A DNA stretch of 20,283 nt, taken from IMG/VR virus record IMGVR_UViG_3300028384_000335, positions 1 to 20,283 of that record. One strand, given 5' to 3'. A model generated the notes under the pieces. That model was not told the DNA's origin, did not search any database, and saw nothing but the letters and a program-made list of their open reading frames with translations. Shown in pieces: positions 1 through 5,913 of this stretch. Position 1 is the stretch's first letter; each line of letters starts with the position of its first letter. The DNA comes from a virus. Position numbers and translations under genes: made by a program.

Positions 1-90
1 AGATTCAAACTTCACCCATATGAAGCCGCCGTTTGGGCTTGGCTCAAAGGTTTGATTATGGGAATCCTTATTGGAATCTTCTTCTTATAA
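1..90 (+). CDS. C-terminal end of a small membrane protein (partial)
   Basis: Reading from base 1 in the first frame gives 29 residues ending in TAA at 88-90, so this is the 3' end of a gene that begins outside the window. The visible part has a short polar piece (RFKLHPYEAAVW) and then a hydrophobic stretch (LIMGILIGIFFL) running to the stop, which looks like a C-terminal membrane segment. Function is unknown. The mazG promoter starts just after it. Confidence 0.6.
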   Translation, partial: RFKLHPYEAAVWAWLKGLIMGILIGIFFL

Positions 91-104
91 ATTGTGTAAA
101 TATA

Positions 105-113
105 TGGTATAAT
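105..113 (+). promoter_or_regulatory. Extended -10 promoter for mazG
   Basis: TGGTATAAT is a consensus extended -10 (TGnTATAAT), 21 bases before the ATG at 135. No good -35 is visible 16-18 bases upstream, which is usual for extended -10 promoters. It falls after the predicted mRNA start of the longer reading frame that begins at 33, which supports the start at 135. Confidence 0.6.
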
Positions 114-134
114 GAATCTACATTTGAATTAATT

Positions 135-545
135 ATGACTCGACAAATTGACTTTGAAAAGTATTCTGAATTCGTTGATGCTGTTACGAGTGACGAATCT
201 AAAGACTTCGTTGCTCTTAGTGATCGTCTCGTCAGTCTTGACTCTAAAGGAGCTAACATTGAGCGTCTTATGACTGGCGCCATCGGATTGAATTCAGAAT
301 CCGGTGAAATCATGGAGATTGTGAAGAAACTTGTCTTCCAAGGTAAGAAGTGGGATGAAGAAACCATCTTTCATTTGAAGAGGGAATGTGGTGACGTGAT
401 CTGGTATCTGATGCAGGTATTGATGGCTCTTGAAACTCCTATCGAAGAAGTGGTCGAGATGAACATCGAGAAGCTGAAGAAGCGCTATCCTGGTGGTGAG
501 TTTGACGCATGGTATAGTGAGAATAGAGAAGAAGGAGATCTCTAG
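135..545 (+). CDS. mazG: MazG-like nucleoside triphosphate pyrophosphohydrolase
   Basis: This 136-aa protein is a short, single-domain all-alpha NTP pyrophosphatase of the MazG family, as found in marine cyanophages. Such enzymes hydrolyse (d)NTPs to the monophosphate and pyrophosphate. The metal-binding pattern ExxE...ExxD is visible as E55-S-G-E58 and E84-C-G-D87, and the C-terminus (KKRYPGGEFDAWYS) matches the usual MazG tail. The frame is open back to a possible start at 33, but that extension would overlap the preceding gene's end and the promoter at 105-113, so the ATG at 135 is chosen. From published work on cyanophage MazG, as I recall it, the likely substrates are dGTP/dCTP rather than ppGpp, suggesting a role in recycling host DNA nucleotides. 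This fits a phage that also carries nrdA, here at the far end of the window. Confidence 0.9.
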   Translation: MTRQIDFEKYSEFVDAVTSDESKDFVALSDRLVSLDSKGANIERLMTGAIGLNSESGEIMEIVKKLVFQGKKWDEETIFHLKRECGDVIWYLMQVLMALETPIEEVVEMNIEKLKKRYPGGEFDAWYSENREEGDL

Positions 546-549
546 AGTT

Positions 550-557
550 ACTAAATA
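550..557 (+). promoter_or_regulatory. T4-type late promoter box (ACTAAATA)
   Basis: ACTAAATA lies 18 bases before the ATG at 576 and just after the mazG stop. It matches the T4 late motif TATAAATA in its last six bases, and the same core recurs at similar distances before six other genes in this window. Confidence 0.55.
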
Positions 558-575
558 CTCAAAAAGCGTACTCTG

Positions 576-2906
576 ATGGGATTCTTTTCTAACTTTATTT
601 CCAGGGCACAATCTTCGCTTATTGAAGTATCGGATCCAACCAAAGAAATCAAACAACAACCAGAGGTACCAACAGAGGTGCCAGACGAGGTATCACCAGC
701 AGCACCTAAAATTGCTGATGGGGTATCTCGTCCTTTGTTGCAGAGTAAGTTTGAGCAAAGGAAACAACAGATAGGAGACGAAACTGCGAATGCGTGGGAT
801 AATGTTCCGGAAGATTGGAATCCACCCGCGGGCGTTCAATCGGATAACATTAGAAACTCTTTGGGTGAGAAGGGTAATTTTAGAGGATCTACTGACTCCT
901 GGTTATTCAATGATGGCAACAAGAGACAGATAGGTTACTCAGTTGGAAAAGCTGCTAGGGAATCCAATCATGACTGGATGTATAGAATGGATGAACCTAC
1001 CAACCTGAAAAGACTTGGTGAGTTTCTGAGTGAAGTAAATCCTAAAGGACATCCTGTACTGCAGTATCTTCAGTACAAGATGAACAATATTGAAAAGTGG
1101 CAGCAAGAAGATGATGATTACCAAAAAGGTCTGAAGTCTGGTAAAATCAATAATCCACGCAAGTTCATCAGAGACATCTTTCATGGTGCCAATGAAGATC
1201 TCAGAGGAGCGGGAAACGAAGATACAAGAAAGAAACTAAGAAAACTAATTCAAGGAAAACTCAAAGAGAAGTTTGGGGAAGATGGGTTTGAAGTGAGTAA
1301 ACTGGATGACTTTCTGTACGACATGGATTTGGACCCGAAAGAATTCCCAATGGAAGACTTCTACATTCCGGAAAGAAGAACGAAGTTAGGAGCAGGTGCA
1401 GAAATCATCAAAAGACTTCTTCAGATAGAAAGAGATGGAGCTTCTGGTGAGTTATCTCCTGTGTTTAAGAATCTCAGAAAACAAAACGAAGGAGCACTGA
1501 ATGCTCTTGGTTGGGCATCAGATGAAGGATTTGAGTATCCCTGGGAGGAAACTATCCTGGGACGATCAAATAACCCAACAAAAGATGACAAGGTGGATTC
1601 TCCAGATTTGGTTCCTGCACTTGCTGAAGCACTAAGTGATGCCATGAAAGGAAATAAGAACTGGGAGCAAGGTATAATGGCTGAAAAGTTAGAAAGATTA
1701 AACTCCGTCTACAAGAGATTCTTTTCTGACGAGGATTCCGTAGTAAATCAGGCCTTGGATGGGAAGAATCTCAGTGCACTCGATGATGTCATTGGAGATA
1801 TCTTAGATGACATCGATAACCCAAACGACGATAGACAATACGATGGTGGAAACACATCCTGGAGTCTCGAGTCTCAGTTTGGTGATGCCTTAATGGATAA
1901 TTTTGAATTAAATGATGAGATGGACACAAATATCGGAGAGTCATATCCAAAAGAAGTGTCTTGGGGAAATGATGTTCTCGGTGCTCTGGGATTTGGAAAA
2001 TTCAACGGAGGTGTGACCCCTGCGAAAATCAAAGAAAAGATAATGAACTCAACTGGAGGGGACACACAGAAAATACTGGATGCGATTATGGAGTCCAAAG
2101 ATAAAAGAAAGACTGTAAAACTCCTCGACGCTGTCAATGAATTTCTAGAAGCAAATCAGGGAGAGTACACTTTTGATGAGGCACTCGGTGAGAAGTCTGA
2201 TGAGTTCGCAAACCACTTCCTTAGGAAAACACCTCTTGACGCTCTAAGAACGTGGAAAGAGCAAGTACTTCCTGACTTAGAAGATGGAGACGTTCTAAAA
2301 AATTCACCAATGGGTGGGGGCCGCGGCGGAAACGCAAGGGAGAGATTGTACGCCAAGGCTGGATTTGGTGATTTGATGGATGATGACTACCAGTATGGAT
2401 ACATGGACTCAGAAAAGAATCCCAACAAACTGACTCCAATTACAAAAGAGGATGTATCATATAAAGATCCGATAGGAAGAGCCATCGAAGATATTGATTA
2501 TGAAGAATTAGCATACAATGAACCGTCAGCAACTCGACTAGGTATCACGTCAGATGAAATTAGAGATGCAATGGAACAAGAGCGAGAATATGGAACATTC
2601 GAAGGAATGGATGAAGATGATGTACGATCTTTTGCATATGATGCCTACAATAACATGATTGAAACTCGACTTGATGATTACGACTGGAGTAGTGATATCA
2701 GTGATAGTGAAGCATTCTCAAAGATTCTTGACGAAATAGACAGCGAAGACTTTGATGCGGATGAACTTGATGACTTCATTAATGAAGAAATCGCAGAGAT
2801 GAATATGGACGAGAAACTTAACCTTCTAAAAATGATTGAAAATGACGACGATAACCTGTATAATACCCTTAAAGGGTATCTAGAAACTTACCTCGCAGAC
2901 AAATGA
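576..2906 (+). CDS. Large acidic protein with C-terminal GGRGxNARER module; candidate internal head protein
   Basis: I do not recognise this 776-aa protein as a named family. It starts MGFFSNFISRAQSSLIEV, which has the hydrophobic F-x-x-F-I pattern of T4 capsid-targeting peptides and a weak L-I-E candidate cleavage site. A Pro/Val/Glu-rich low-complexity stretch follows (about residues 25-50), then a long charged, largely helical middle. Residues about 554-622 form a module (DALRTWKEQVLPDL...PMGGGRGGNARERLY.KAGFG...QYGYM) that recurs in the 554-aa protein at 8561. The last 150 residues are very rich in Asp and Glu. There is no signal peptide or membrane segment. A late box precedes it, so it is probably a late, perhaps virion-associated, product. 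The stop overlaps the next gene's ATG (ATGA at 2903-2906). Confidence 0.75.
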   Translation: MGFFSNFISRAQSSLIEVSDPTKEIKQQPEVPTEVPDEVSPAAPKIADGVSRPLLQSKFEQRKQQIGDETANAWDNVPEDWNPPAGVQSDNIRNSLGEKGNFRGSTDSWLFNDGNKRQIGYSVGKAARESNHDWMYRMDEPTNLKRLGEFLSEVNPKGHPVLQYLQYKMNNIEKWQQEDDDYQKGLKSGKINNPRKFIRDIFHGANEDLRGAGNEDTRKKLRKLIQGKLKEKFGEDGFEVSKLDDFLYDMDLDPKEFPMEDFYIPERRTKLGAGAEIIKRLLQIERDGASGELSPVFKNLRKQNEGALNALGWASDEGFEYPWEETILGRSNNPTKDDKVDSPDLVPALAEALSDAMKGNKNWEQGIMAEKLERLNSVYKRFFSDEDSVVNQALDGKNLSALDDVIGDILDDIDNPNDDRQYDGGNTSWSLESQFGDALMDNFELNDEMDTNIGESYPKEVSWGNDVLGALGFGKFNGGVTPAKIKEKIMNSTGGDTQKILDAIMESKDKRKTVKLLDAVNEFLEANQGEYTFDEALGEKSDEFANHFLRKTPLDALRTWKEQVLPDLEDGDVLKNSPMGGGRGGNARERLYAKAGFGDLMDDDYQYGYMDSEKNPNKLTPITKEDVSYKDPIGRAIEDIDYEELAYNEPSATRLGITSDEIRDAMEQEREYGTFEGMDEDDVRSFAYDAYNNMIETRLDDYDWSSDISDSEAFSKILDEIDSEDFDADELDDFINEEIAEMNMDEKLNLLKMIENDDDNLYNTLKGYLETYLADK
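2836..2879 (+). promoter_or_regulatory. Sigma70-like promoter with overlapping palindrome inside the end of the 776-aa gene
   Basis: TTGAAA (2836-2841), a 17-base spacer and TATAAT (2859-2864) give a near-consensus promoter 38 bases before the ATG at 2903. A palindrome, ATACCCTT-A-AAGGGTAT (2863-2879), overlaps the end of the -10 and the expected transcription start. It could be a repressor operator or a 5' RNA hairpin. The element lies in coding sequence, so chance is possible. Confidence 0.45.
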
Positions 2907-3133
2907 TTAACGACAAGGAATTAGATTACTGGCAAGAGCAATACCCAGATCTGGAGCTGGAAGAGATTATCGACCTGCTCGAAGCATTAGATCAGGACTG
3001 GAAAGATGAGGGATTTGAGTCAAATGGTCTCTTTCCAGACCCACCAGAAGAAGAAGGAGACAAAATGTCACAGATTGTTAAGCAAGTCTTTACCAAAATG
3101 AATAAAGGTAAAGTATTTGATTTTGACGACTGA
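2903..3133 (+). CDS. Small acidic protein, unknown function
   Basis: This 76-aa protein begins at an ATG that overlaps the upstream stop (ATGA), which suggests translational coupling. It also has a possible own promoter at 2836-2864. The sequence is acidic, with a helical Glu/Leu-rich start (DLELEEIIDLLEALDQDW), a short Pro-rich middle (PDPPEEEGDK) and a final helix ending in KVFDFDD. It has no recognisable domain, membrane segment or cysteines. The last codons (TTTGACGAC) overlap the -35 of the next promoter. Confidence 0.65.
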   Translation: MINDKELDYWQEQYPDLELEEIIDLLEALDQDWKDEGFESNGLFPDPPEEEGDKMSQIVKQVFTKMNKGKVFDFDD

Positions 3134-3152
3134 CACTTCTGTGTGTTATAAT
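3123..3152 (+). promoter_or_regulatory. Sigma70-like early promoter
   Basis: TTGACG (3123-3128), an 18-base spacer and TATAAT (3147-3152) preceded by TGT give a strong promoter with an extended -10. It drives the run of short overlapping genes from 3175 to 4550. The -35 lies in the last codons of the upstream gene. Confidence 0.7.
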
Positions 3153-3174
3153 GCCAATAACATGAGGTTGATTT

Positions 3175-3309
3175 ATGAGTTTAGATGTAGAAAACCAAAT
3201 GGATAAGCACGCCATGGAAATGGTTCTTCGTTTGAAGAAAGAAAACGAAGAGCTTCGTGCTCGCATTTCAGTGCTAGAAGCTCAATTGAGAGAAGCCAAT
3301 AGGAGGTGA
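3175..3309 (+). CDS. 44-aa coiled-coil peptide
   Basis: ATG at 3175 opens a 44-codon frame ending with TGA at 3307-3309. The product is a single amphipathic helix: from about residue 16 it has a leucine-zipper-like register (VLRLKKENEELRARISVLEA), predicting a parallel coiled-coil dimer. It follows the promoter at 3123-3152 by 23 bases, and GAGGTTGATTT provides a weak Shine-Dalgarno. Its final codons AGG AGG also serve as a strong Shine-Dalgarno for the next gene. Function is unknown; it may be an oligomerisation or decoy peptide. Confidence 0.6.
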   Translation: MSLDVENQMDKHAMEMVLRLKKENEELRARISVLEAQLREANRR

Positions 3310-3320
3310 ATGAATTGGGA

Positions 3321-3689
3321 ATGTTTGATTATTTTCGGTCATCTTATGACCTAGGTGAAGAATTTACCGATGTGGAGTGTCAGACAAAAGACATCGAAGG
3401 CACTATTGGTGGCACGATGAGTTTCTACTGGCTTGACCCTGCTGGACACCTCTGGGCGATTGATGAAAGAGGAGTCGCTGACCCGATTATGGAGACTGAG
3501 GAAAGGACATTCCCGTTTATCAAGTGGGTTCCCAATGGTAGGCATGGTAAAGTAAGAAGGCATTATATTACTTCTTACATCACCATCTATCGATCTAAAG
3601 GAGAACTTGTAGATATGAGATTGCATTTCAAAAGAGGGCATCTCATGGATTTTGAAAGAATAGGCACACGAAGAAATTTCGTAGATTAA
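3321..3689 (+). CDS. Conserved marine T4-like phage protein, unknown function
   Basis: The 122-aa product starting MFDYFRSSYDLG resembles, from memory, a small protein widespread in marine T4-like phages and without assigned function. It has a beta-rich pattern with many aromatics (FYWLDPAGHLWAIDERG, FIKWVPNGRHGKVRRHY). The frame can be extended to a GTG at 3306, but that start would lie on top of the AGGAGG ribosome site (3301-3306). The ATG at 3321 is preferred for that reason and because the family, as I recall it, begins with MFDYF. It is part of the operon that begins at 3175. Confidence 0.65.
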   Translation: MFDYFRSSYDLGEEFTDVECQTKDIEGTIGGTMSFYWLDPAGHLWAIDERGVADPIMETEERTFPFIKWVPNGRHGKVRRHYITSYITIYRSKGELVDMRLHFKRGHLMDFERIGTRRNFVD

Positions 3690-3690
3690 A

Positions 3691-4317
3691 ATGACAAAAG
3701 ACAATCATAGCCGATTGGAGGCACTTGGGTGCTTCCAAAACGAACAAGGAAACTTTATCTGTAACGATAAGAAGAAAGTAGCAATATTCGGATCATCGAG
3801 AACCAATCCAGAAAGCGGACTCTACAAATCCATTGAGAAGATGAGTTCGAGCCTCGCCGATGATGGATGGGTTGTTGTTACTGGCGGTGGCCCTGGTTCC
3901 ATGGAAGCTGCCAATAAAGGTGCATCCGATGTATGTGTAGATGGAGATATCTGTTCAATCGCTCACGCAATCTACTTACCATTTGAGGAAGAAATCAATC
4001 AGTACGTTCAATCCCACACAAAACACGATGAGTTCTATTCAAGACTTCAGACATTTGCTCAATGTGATGCCTTCATTGTCACCCCAGGAGGAATTGGAAC
4101 TCTTCTGGAAATGGCACTCGTATATCAACTCATACAAGTGTCCCACCTCGATAAGAAACCCGTCATTTGCGTGGGAAGAATGTGGAGAACCCTCAGGCAA
4201 TGGATCGAAGAGGAAATGTTAGATTCTGAATTCCTAAATCATGAAGAAGTGAAACTCATTCACTATGTTGACCGCTTCTCAGAAGCAAAAGCCCTACTCG
4301 ATGGATTAGTAAAATGA
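3691..4317 (+). CDS. LOG/SLOG-family Rossmann nucleotide-binding protein (possible NMP phosphoribohydrolase)
   Basis: This 208-aa protein matches the LOG (lysine decarboxylase-like, YgdH/YpsA-related) fold. Visible motifs are a first beta strand and loop (KKVAIFGSSRTNP, residues 28-40), a Gly-rich loop GGGPGSMEAA (65-74), and the family signature PGGIGTLLE (132-140). In LOG enzymes this signature holds catalytic residues that split the N-glycosidic bond of a nucleoside 5'-monophosphate. An Arg in FYSRLQTF (near 118) is at the usual place of the conserved LOG Arg. Related SLOG domains act as nucleotide sensors in defence systems, so a ligand-binding or sequestering role is an alternative. The gene overlaps the glutaredoxin-like gene by ATGA (4314-4317), implying co-translation. 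Confidence 0.8.
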   Translation: MTKDNHSRLEALGCFQNEQGNFICNDKKKVAIFGSSRTNPESGLYKSIEKMSSSLADDGWVVVTGGGPGSMEAANKGASDVCVDGDICSIAHAIYLPFEEEINQYVQSHTKHDEFYSRLQTFAQCDAFIVTPGGIGTLLEMALVYQLIQVSHLDKKPVICVGRMWRTLRQWIEEEMLDSEFLNHEEVKLIHYVDRFSEAKALLDGLVK

Positions 4318-4550
4318 CTGTAGTACTTTATTCCAATGGAAATCAAGAATGCCTTAGGATTAGGCAACTTCTCCTCAGTCTTGGGGAAGACGAATATTTG
4401 GAGTATCTTTTAGGAGAAGATTTCACCCAAAAGCAGTTTGACGTAGAGTTTGGAAGTCACGCTGAATTTCCACAGGTTGCTATCGGTAGCAAGCACATTG
4501 GAGGATTGAAAGATACACTTCGTTACTTCAAAGATAAAGGTTTGATTTAA
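4314..4550 (+). CDS. Glutaredoxin-like protein with degenerate active site
   Basis: The 78-aa product has the thioredoxin-fold layout of phage glutaredoxins: an N-terminal strand VVLYSNGNQEC, a helix with the RxRQLL pattern, the cis-Pro segment FPQVAIG, and the C-terminal HIGGLKDTLRYF that normally contacts glutathione. Aligned on the C-x-x-[AI]-x-x-L-L helix, the single Cys (C14) is the second Cys of the usual CxxC, and the first Cys is replaced by Asn (N-Q-E-C). A normal dithiol mechanism through the first Cys is therefore not possible. It may bind glutathione or iron-sulfur, or act by an altered chemistry. Glutaredoxins donate electrons to NrdAB, and nrdA is in this window. Confidence 0.75.
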   Translation: MTVVLYSNGNQECLRIRQLLLSLGEDEYLEYLLGEDFTQKQFDVEFGSHAEFPQVAIGSKHIGGLKDTLRYFKDKGLI

Positions 4551-4569
4551 TTTCAAGATCTGTTATAAT
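4541..4569 (+). promoter_or_regulatory. Sigma70-like promoter
   Basis: TGTTATAAT (extended -10, TATAAT at 4564-4569) is preceded by TTGATT at 4542-4547 (16-base spacer). The -35 lies at the end of the glutaredoxin-like gene. It serves the 50-aa gene at 4594. Confidence 0.6.
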
Positions 4570-4593
4570 TAGATTGTTCCTGAGATTCCTATC

Positions 4594-4746
4594 ATGAGTA
4601 AACGATCTAGAAAAGTTGTTCTTCAAAACACAAATTTCATGTCACAGTTGATGGCAAAGAAACTCCGTGATAAGGGATACGTGGTTTTGTATCGAAGCCC
4701 AGACGAACCGAATGTGAAGCCTGTCGATTTCCCATTCGCAGCCTGA
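4594..4746 (+). CDS. 50-aa basic protein, unknown function
   Basis: ATG at 4594 gives a 50-residue protein ending with TGA at 4744-4746. The N-terminus is basic (MSKRSRKVVLQN), then a helix (FMSQLMAKKLRDKG), a strand (YVVLYRSP) and a Pro-rich end. It has its own promoter and is closed by the rho-independent terminator at 4764, so it is a complete single-gene unit, which supports it being real. Function is not recognisable. Confidence 0.55.
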   Translation: MSKRSRKVVLQNTNFMSQLMAKKLRDKGYVVLYRSPDEPNVKPVDFPFAA

Positions 4747-4763
4747 GGTAAAGTTATGTTACA

Positions 4764-4786
4764 GGGGGCAGGCAGCCCCCTTTTTT
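4764..4786 (+). terminator. Rho-independent terminator
   Basis: GGGGGC-AGGCA-GCCCCC forms a perfect 6-bp G/C stem with a 5-base loop, followed directly by TTTTTT. It ends the transcription unit of 3175-4746 and abuts the next promoter. Confidence 0.9.
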
Positions 4787-4798
4787 GTGCGTTATAAT
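4787..4798 (+). promoter_or_regulatory. -10 promoter element after the terminator
   Basis: GTGCGTTATAAT carries a perfect TATAAT (4793-4798), 28 bases before the ATG at 4826, in the same context as the other GTTATAAT promoters here. The -35 region would fall in the terminator stem and has no TTGACA match. Confidence 0.5.
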
Positions 4799-4825
4799 AA
4801 AAGAGTAAAGGAAAGGGAAGACCCT

Positions 4826-5698
4826 ATGGCACAAAACAAACACCAAGAGCATCCAGAGGACCTCCTCCTCACAGGTGAGCTGTGGGTTATTGATGCTTTC
4901 TTTGGTGAATCTCAACTATCTCTAAAGATTGATGGTTGTCCTGCTGTTATTTGGGGCACTCATCCAGAGAATGGTCGCTTCTTTGTTGGCACCAAGTCAG
5001 TGCTCAACAAGCGTAAAATCAAAATCTGTTACACCCATGAGGATGTTGATTCCTTGTATTCTCATCAGGAATCTGTTGCTGAAATCCTTCATGCTTGTTT
5101 AGACCATCTACCACATACTGGCAAAATTTATCAGGGCGATTTCATTGGGTTTGGTGGTGGCAGAATCTACACTCCAAATACCCTCACCTATGTGTTTCCT
5201 GAGATTGTCACTGAGAAAATTATTGTGGCACCTCACACCCAATATGAAGGTGAGACCCTCCCTACAGCGGTTGCCAAACCCCTTCAGGAGCCTCTCCAAG
5301 CCACCTCTCAGTGCAAGCTTGTCCAACCCTTTGTGGACCGTGTCCCCCTCACACCAGTGGTGTTTGACACAGACTCACTAACCTTTCTCGATAAGAAAGA
5401 GGCAGACCAAGCAAAGGTTGCCATCAATGCTCTCATCAAGTCAGGTCAGGAAGTGGATATTCCCACTCTCACTGATATTATTGGTGATGAGAAGTTGGCA
5501 ACTCTCTATCACTCAGTAATGAATCTGAAGAATCAATTCCTCTCTTCTGTTATTGTGTATGATAGTCCTCGTTGCTTCCTGAATGGCTCTAAAATTATTG
5601 GTGAAGGATTGGTGCTTCATTCTGATAAGGGTAGCTTCAAGATTGTTGACCGGTATCAGTTTTCATACGCCAACTTCAACTCAGGAAAGTTTAGATAA
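4826..5698 (+). CDS. ATP-grasp-free ligase-like nucleotidyltransferase (DNA/RNA ligase superfamily-like)
   Basis: This 290-aa protein shows the spaced motifs of the covalent nucleotidyltransferase superfamily that includes DNA and RNA ligases. Motif I is K34-I-D-G, where the Lys would carry the AMP. A motif III-like segment is YQGDFIGFG (102-110), motif IV is GEGLVLHS (259-266), and a motif V Lys is in FKIVDR (about 272). The arrangement resembles a family annotated as DUF6267 in cyanophages, from memory. Nothing visible tells whether the substrate is DNA, RNA or something else. The ATG at 4826 has a GGAAAGGGAAG site upstream; an upstream in-frame GTG at 4787 would lie inside the promoter. 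A late box overlaps its stop codon. Confidence 0.65.
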   Translation: MAQNKHQEHPEDLLLTGELWVIDAFFGESQLSLKIDGCPAVIWGTHPENGRFFVGTKSVLNKRKIKICYTHEDVDSLYSHQESVAEILHACLDHLPHTGKIYQGDFIGFGGGRIYTPNTLTYVFPEIVTEKIIVAPHTQYEGETLPTAVAKPLQEPLQATSQCKLVQPFVDRVPLTPVVFDTDSLTFLDKKEADQAKVAINALIKSGQEVDIPTLTDIIGDEKLATLYHSVMNLKNQFLSSVIVYDSPRCFLNGSKIIGEGLVLHSDKGSFKIVDRYQFSYANFNSGKFR

Positions 5699-5701
5699 AT
5701 A
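5694..5701 (+). promoter_or_regulatory. T4-type late promoter box (GATAAATA)
   Basis: GATAAATA contains the TAA stop of the upstream gene and lies 18 bases before the ATG at 5720. A short inverted repeat ACTAAAA-AC-TTTTAGT (5701-5716) follows immediately in the expected 5' leader. Confidence 0.55.
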
Positions 5702-5719
5702 CTAAAAACTTTTAGTATT

Positions 5720-5890
5720 ATGTCTACTCCTCACTTTGAAAGTTATCAGGACTTCTGCTTCTGGTGTTACATGCGTGGTGTGAAACCAACTCTGGAAGGT
5801 TGGCACTCCAGCAACACTAATGTGAGCAGTCGTCCTGTCATCATTGAAGACATTCAGGAGCAAGTATTCCTAACAGAGGATGCTGAATAA
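5720..5890 (+). CDS. 56-aa protein, unknown function
   Basis: ATG at 5720 opens 56 codons ending in TAA at 5888-5890. The first half is aromatic and Cys-containing (YQDFCFWCYMRGVKP), with C13 and C16 in a CxxC-like spacing, and the second half is acidic. It lies alone between two late boxes, which supports it as a late gene. No function can be assigned. Confidence 0.6.
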   Translation: MSTPHFESYQDFCFWCYMRGVKPTLEGWHSSNTNVSSRPVIIEDIQEQVFLTEDAE

Positions 5891-5893
5891 ATA
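5886..5893 (+). promoter_or_regulatory. T4-type late promoter box (AATAAATA)
   Basis: AATAAATA includes the TAA stop of the 56-aa gene and lies 20 bases before the ATG at 5914. It is the likely late promoter for the 5914-8266 operon that includes the kinase-like gene. Confidence 0.6.
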
Positions 5894-5913
5894 CTAAGAA
5901 AGTGTTTATTGGC

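Noticed and set aside
33-134. N-terminal extension of the MazG gene to an upstream start at 33
   Set aside because: It overlaps the preceding gene's reading frame and the -10 promoter at 105-113; the ATG at 135 gives a normal MazG length.
3306-3320. GTG start at 3306 for the conserved 122-aa protein
   Set aside because: The GTG overlaps the AGGAGG ribosome site itself; ATG 3321 is better placed and gives the expected MFDYF start.
4787-4825. GTG start for the ligase-like gene
   Set aside because: The extension would lie across the TATAAT promoter element and has no ribosome site.
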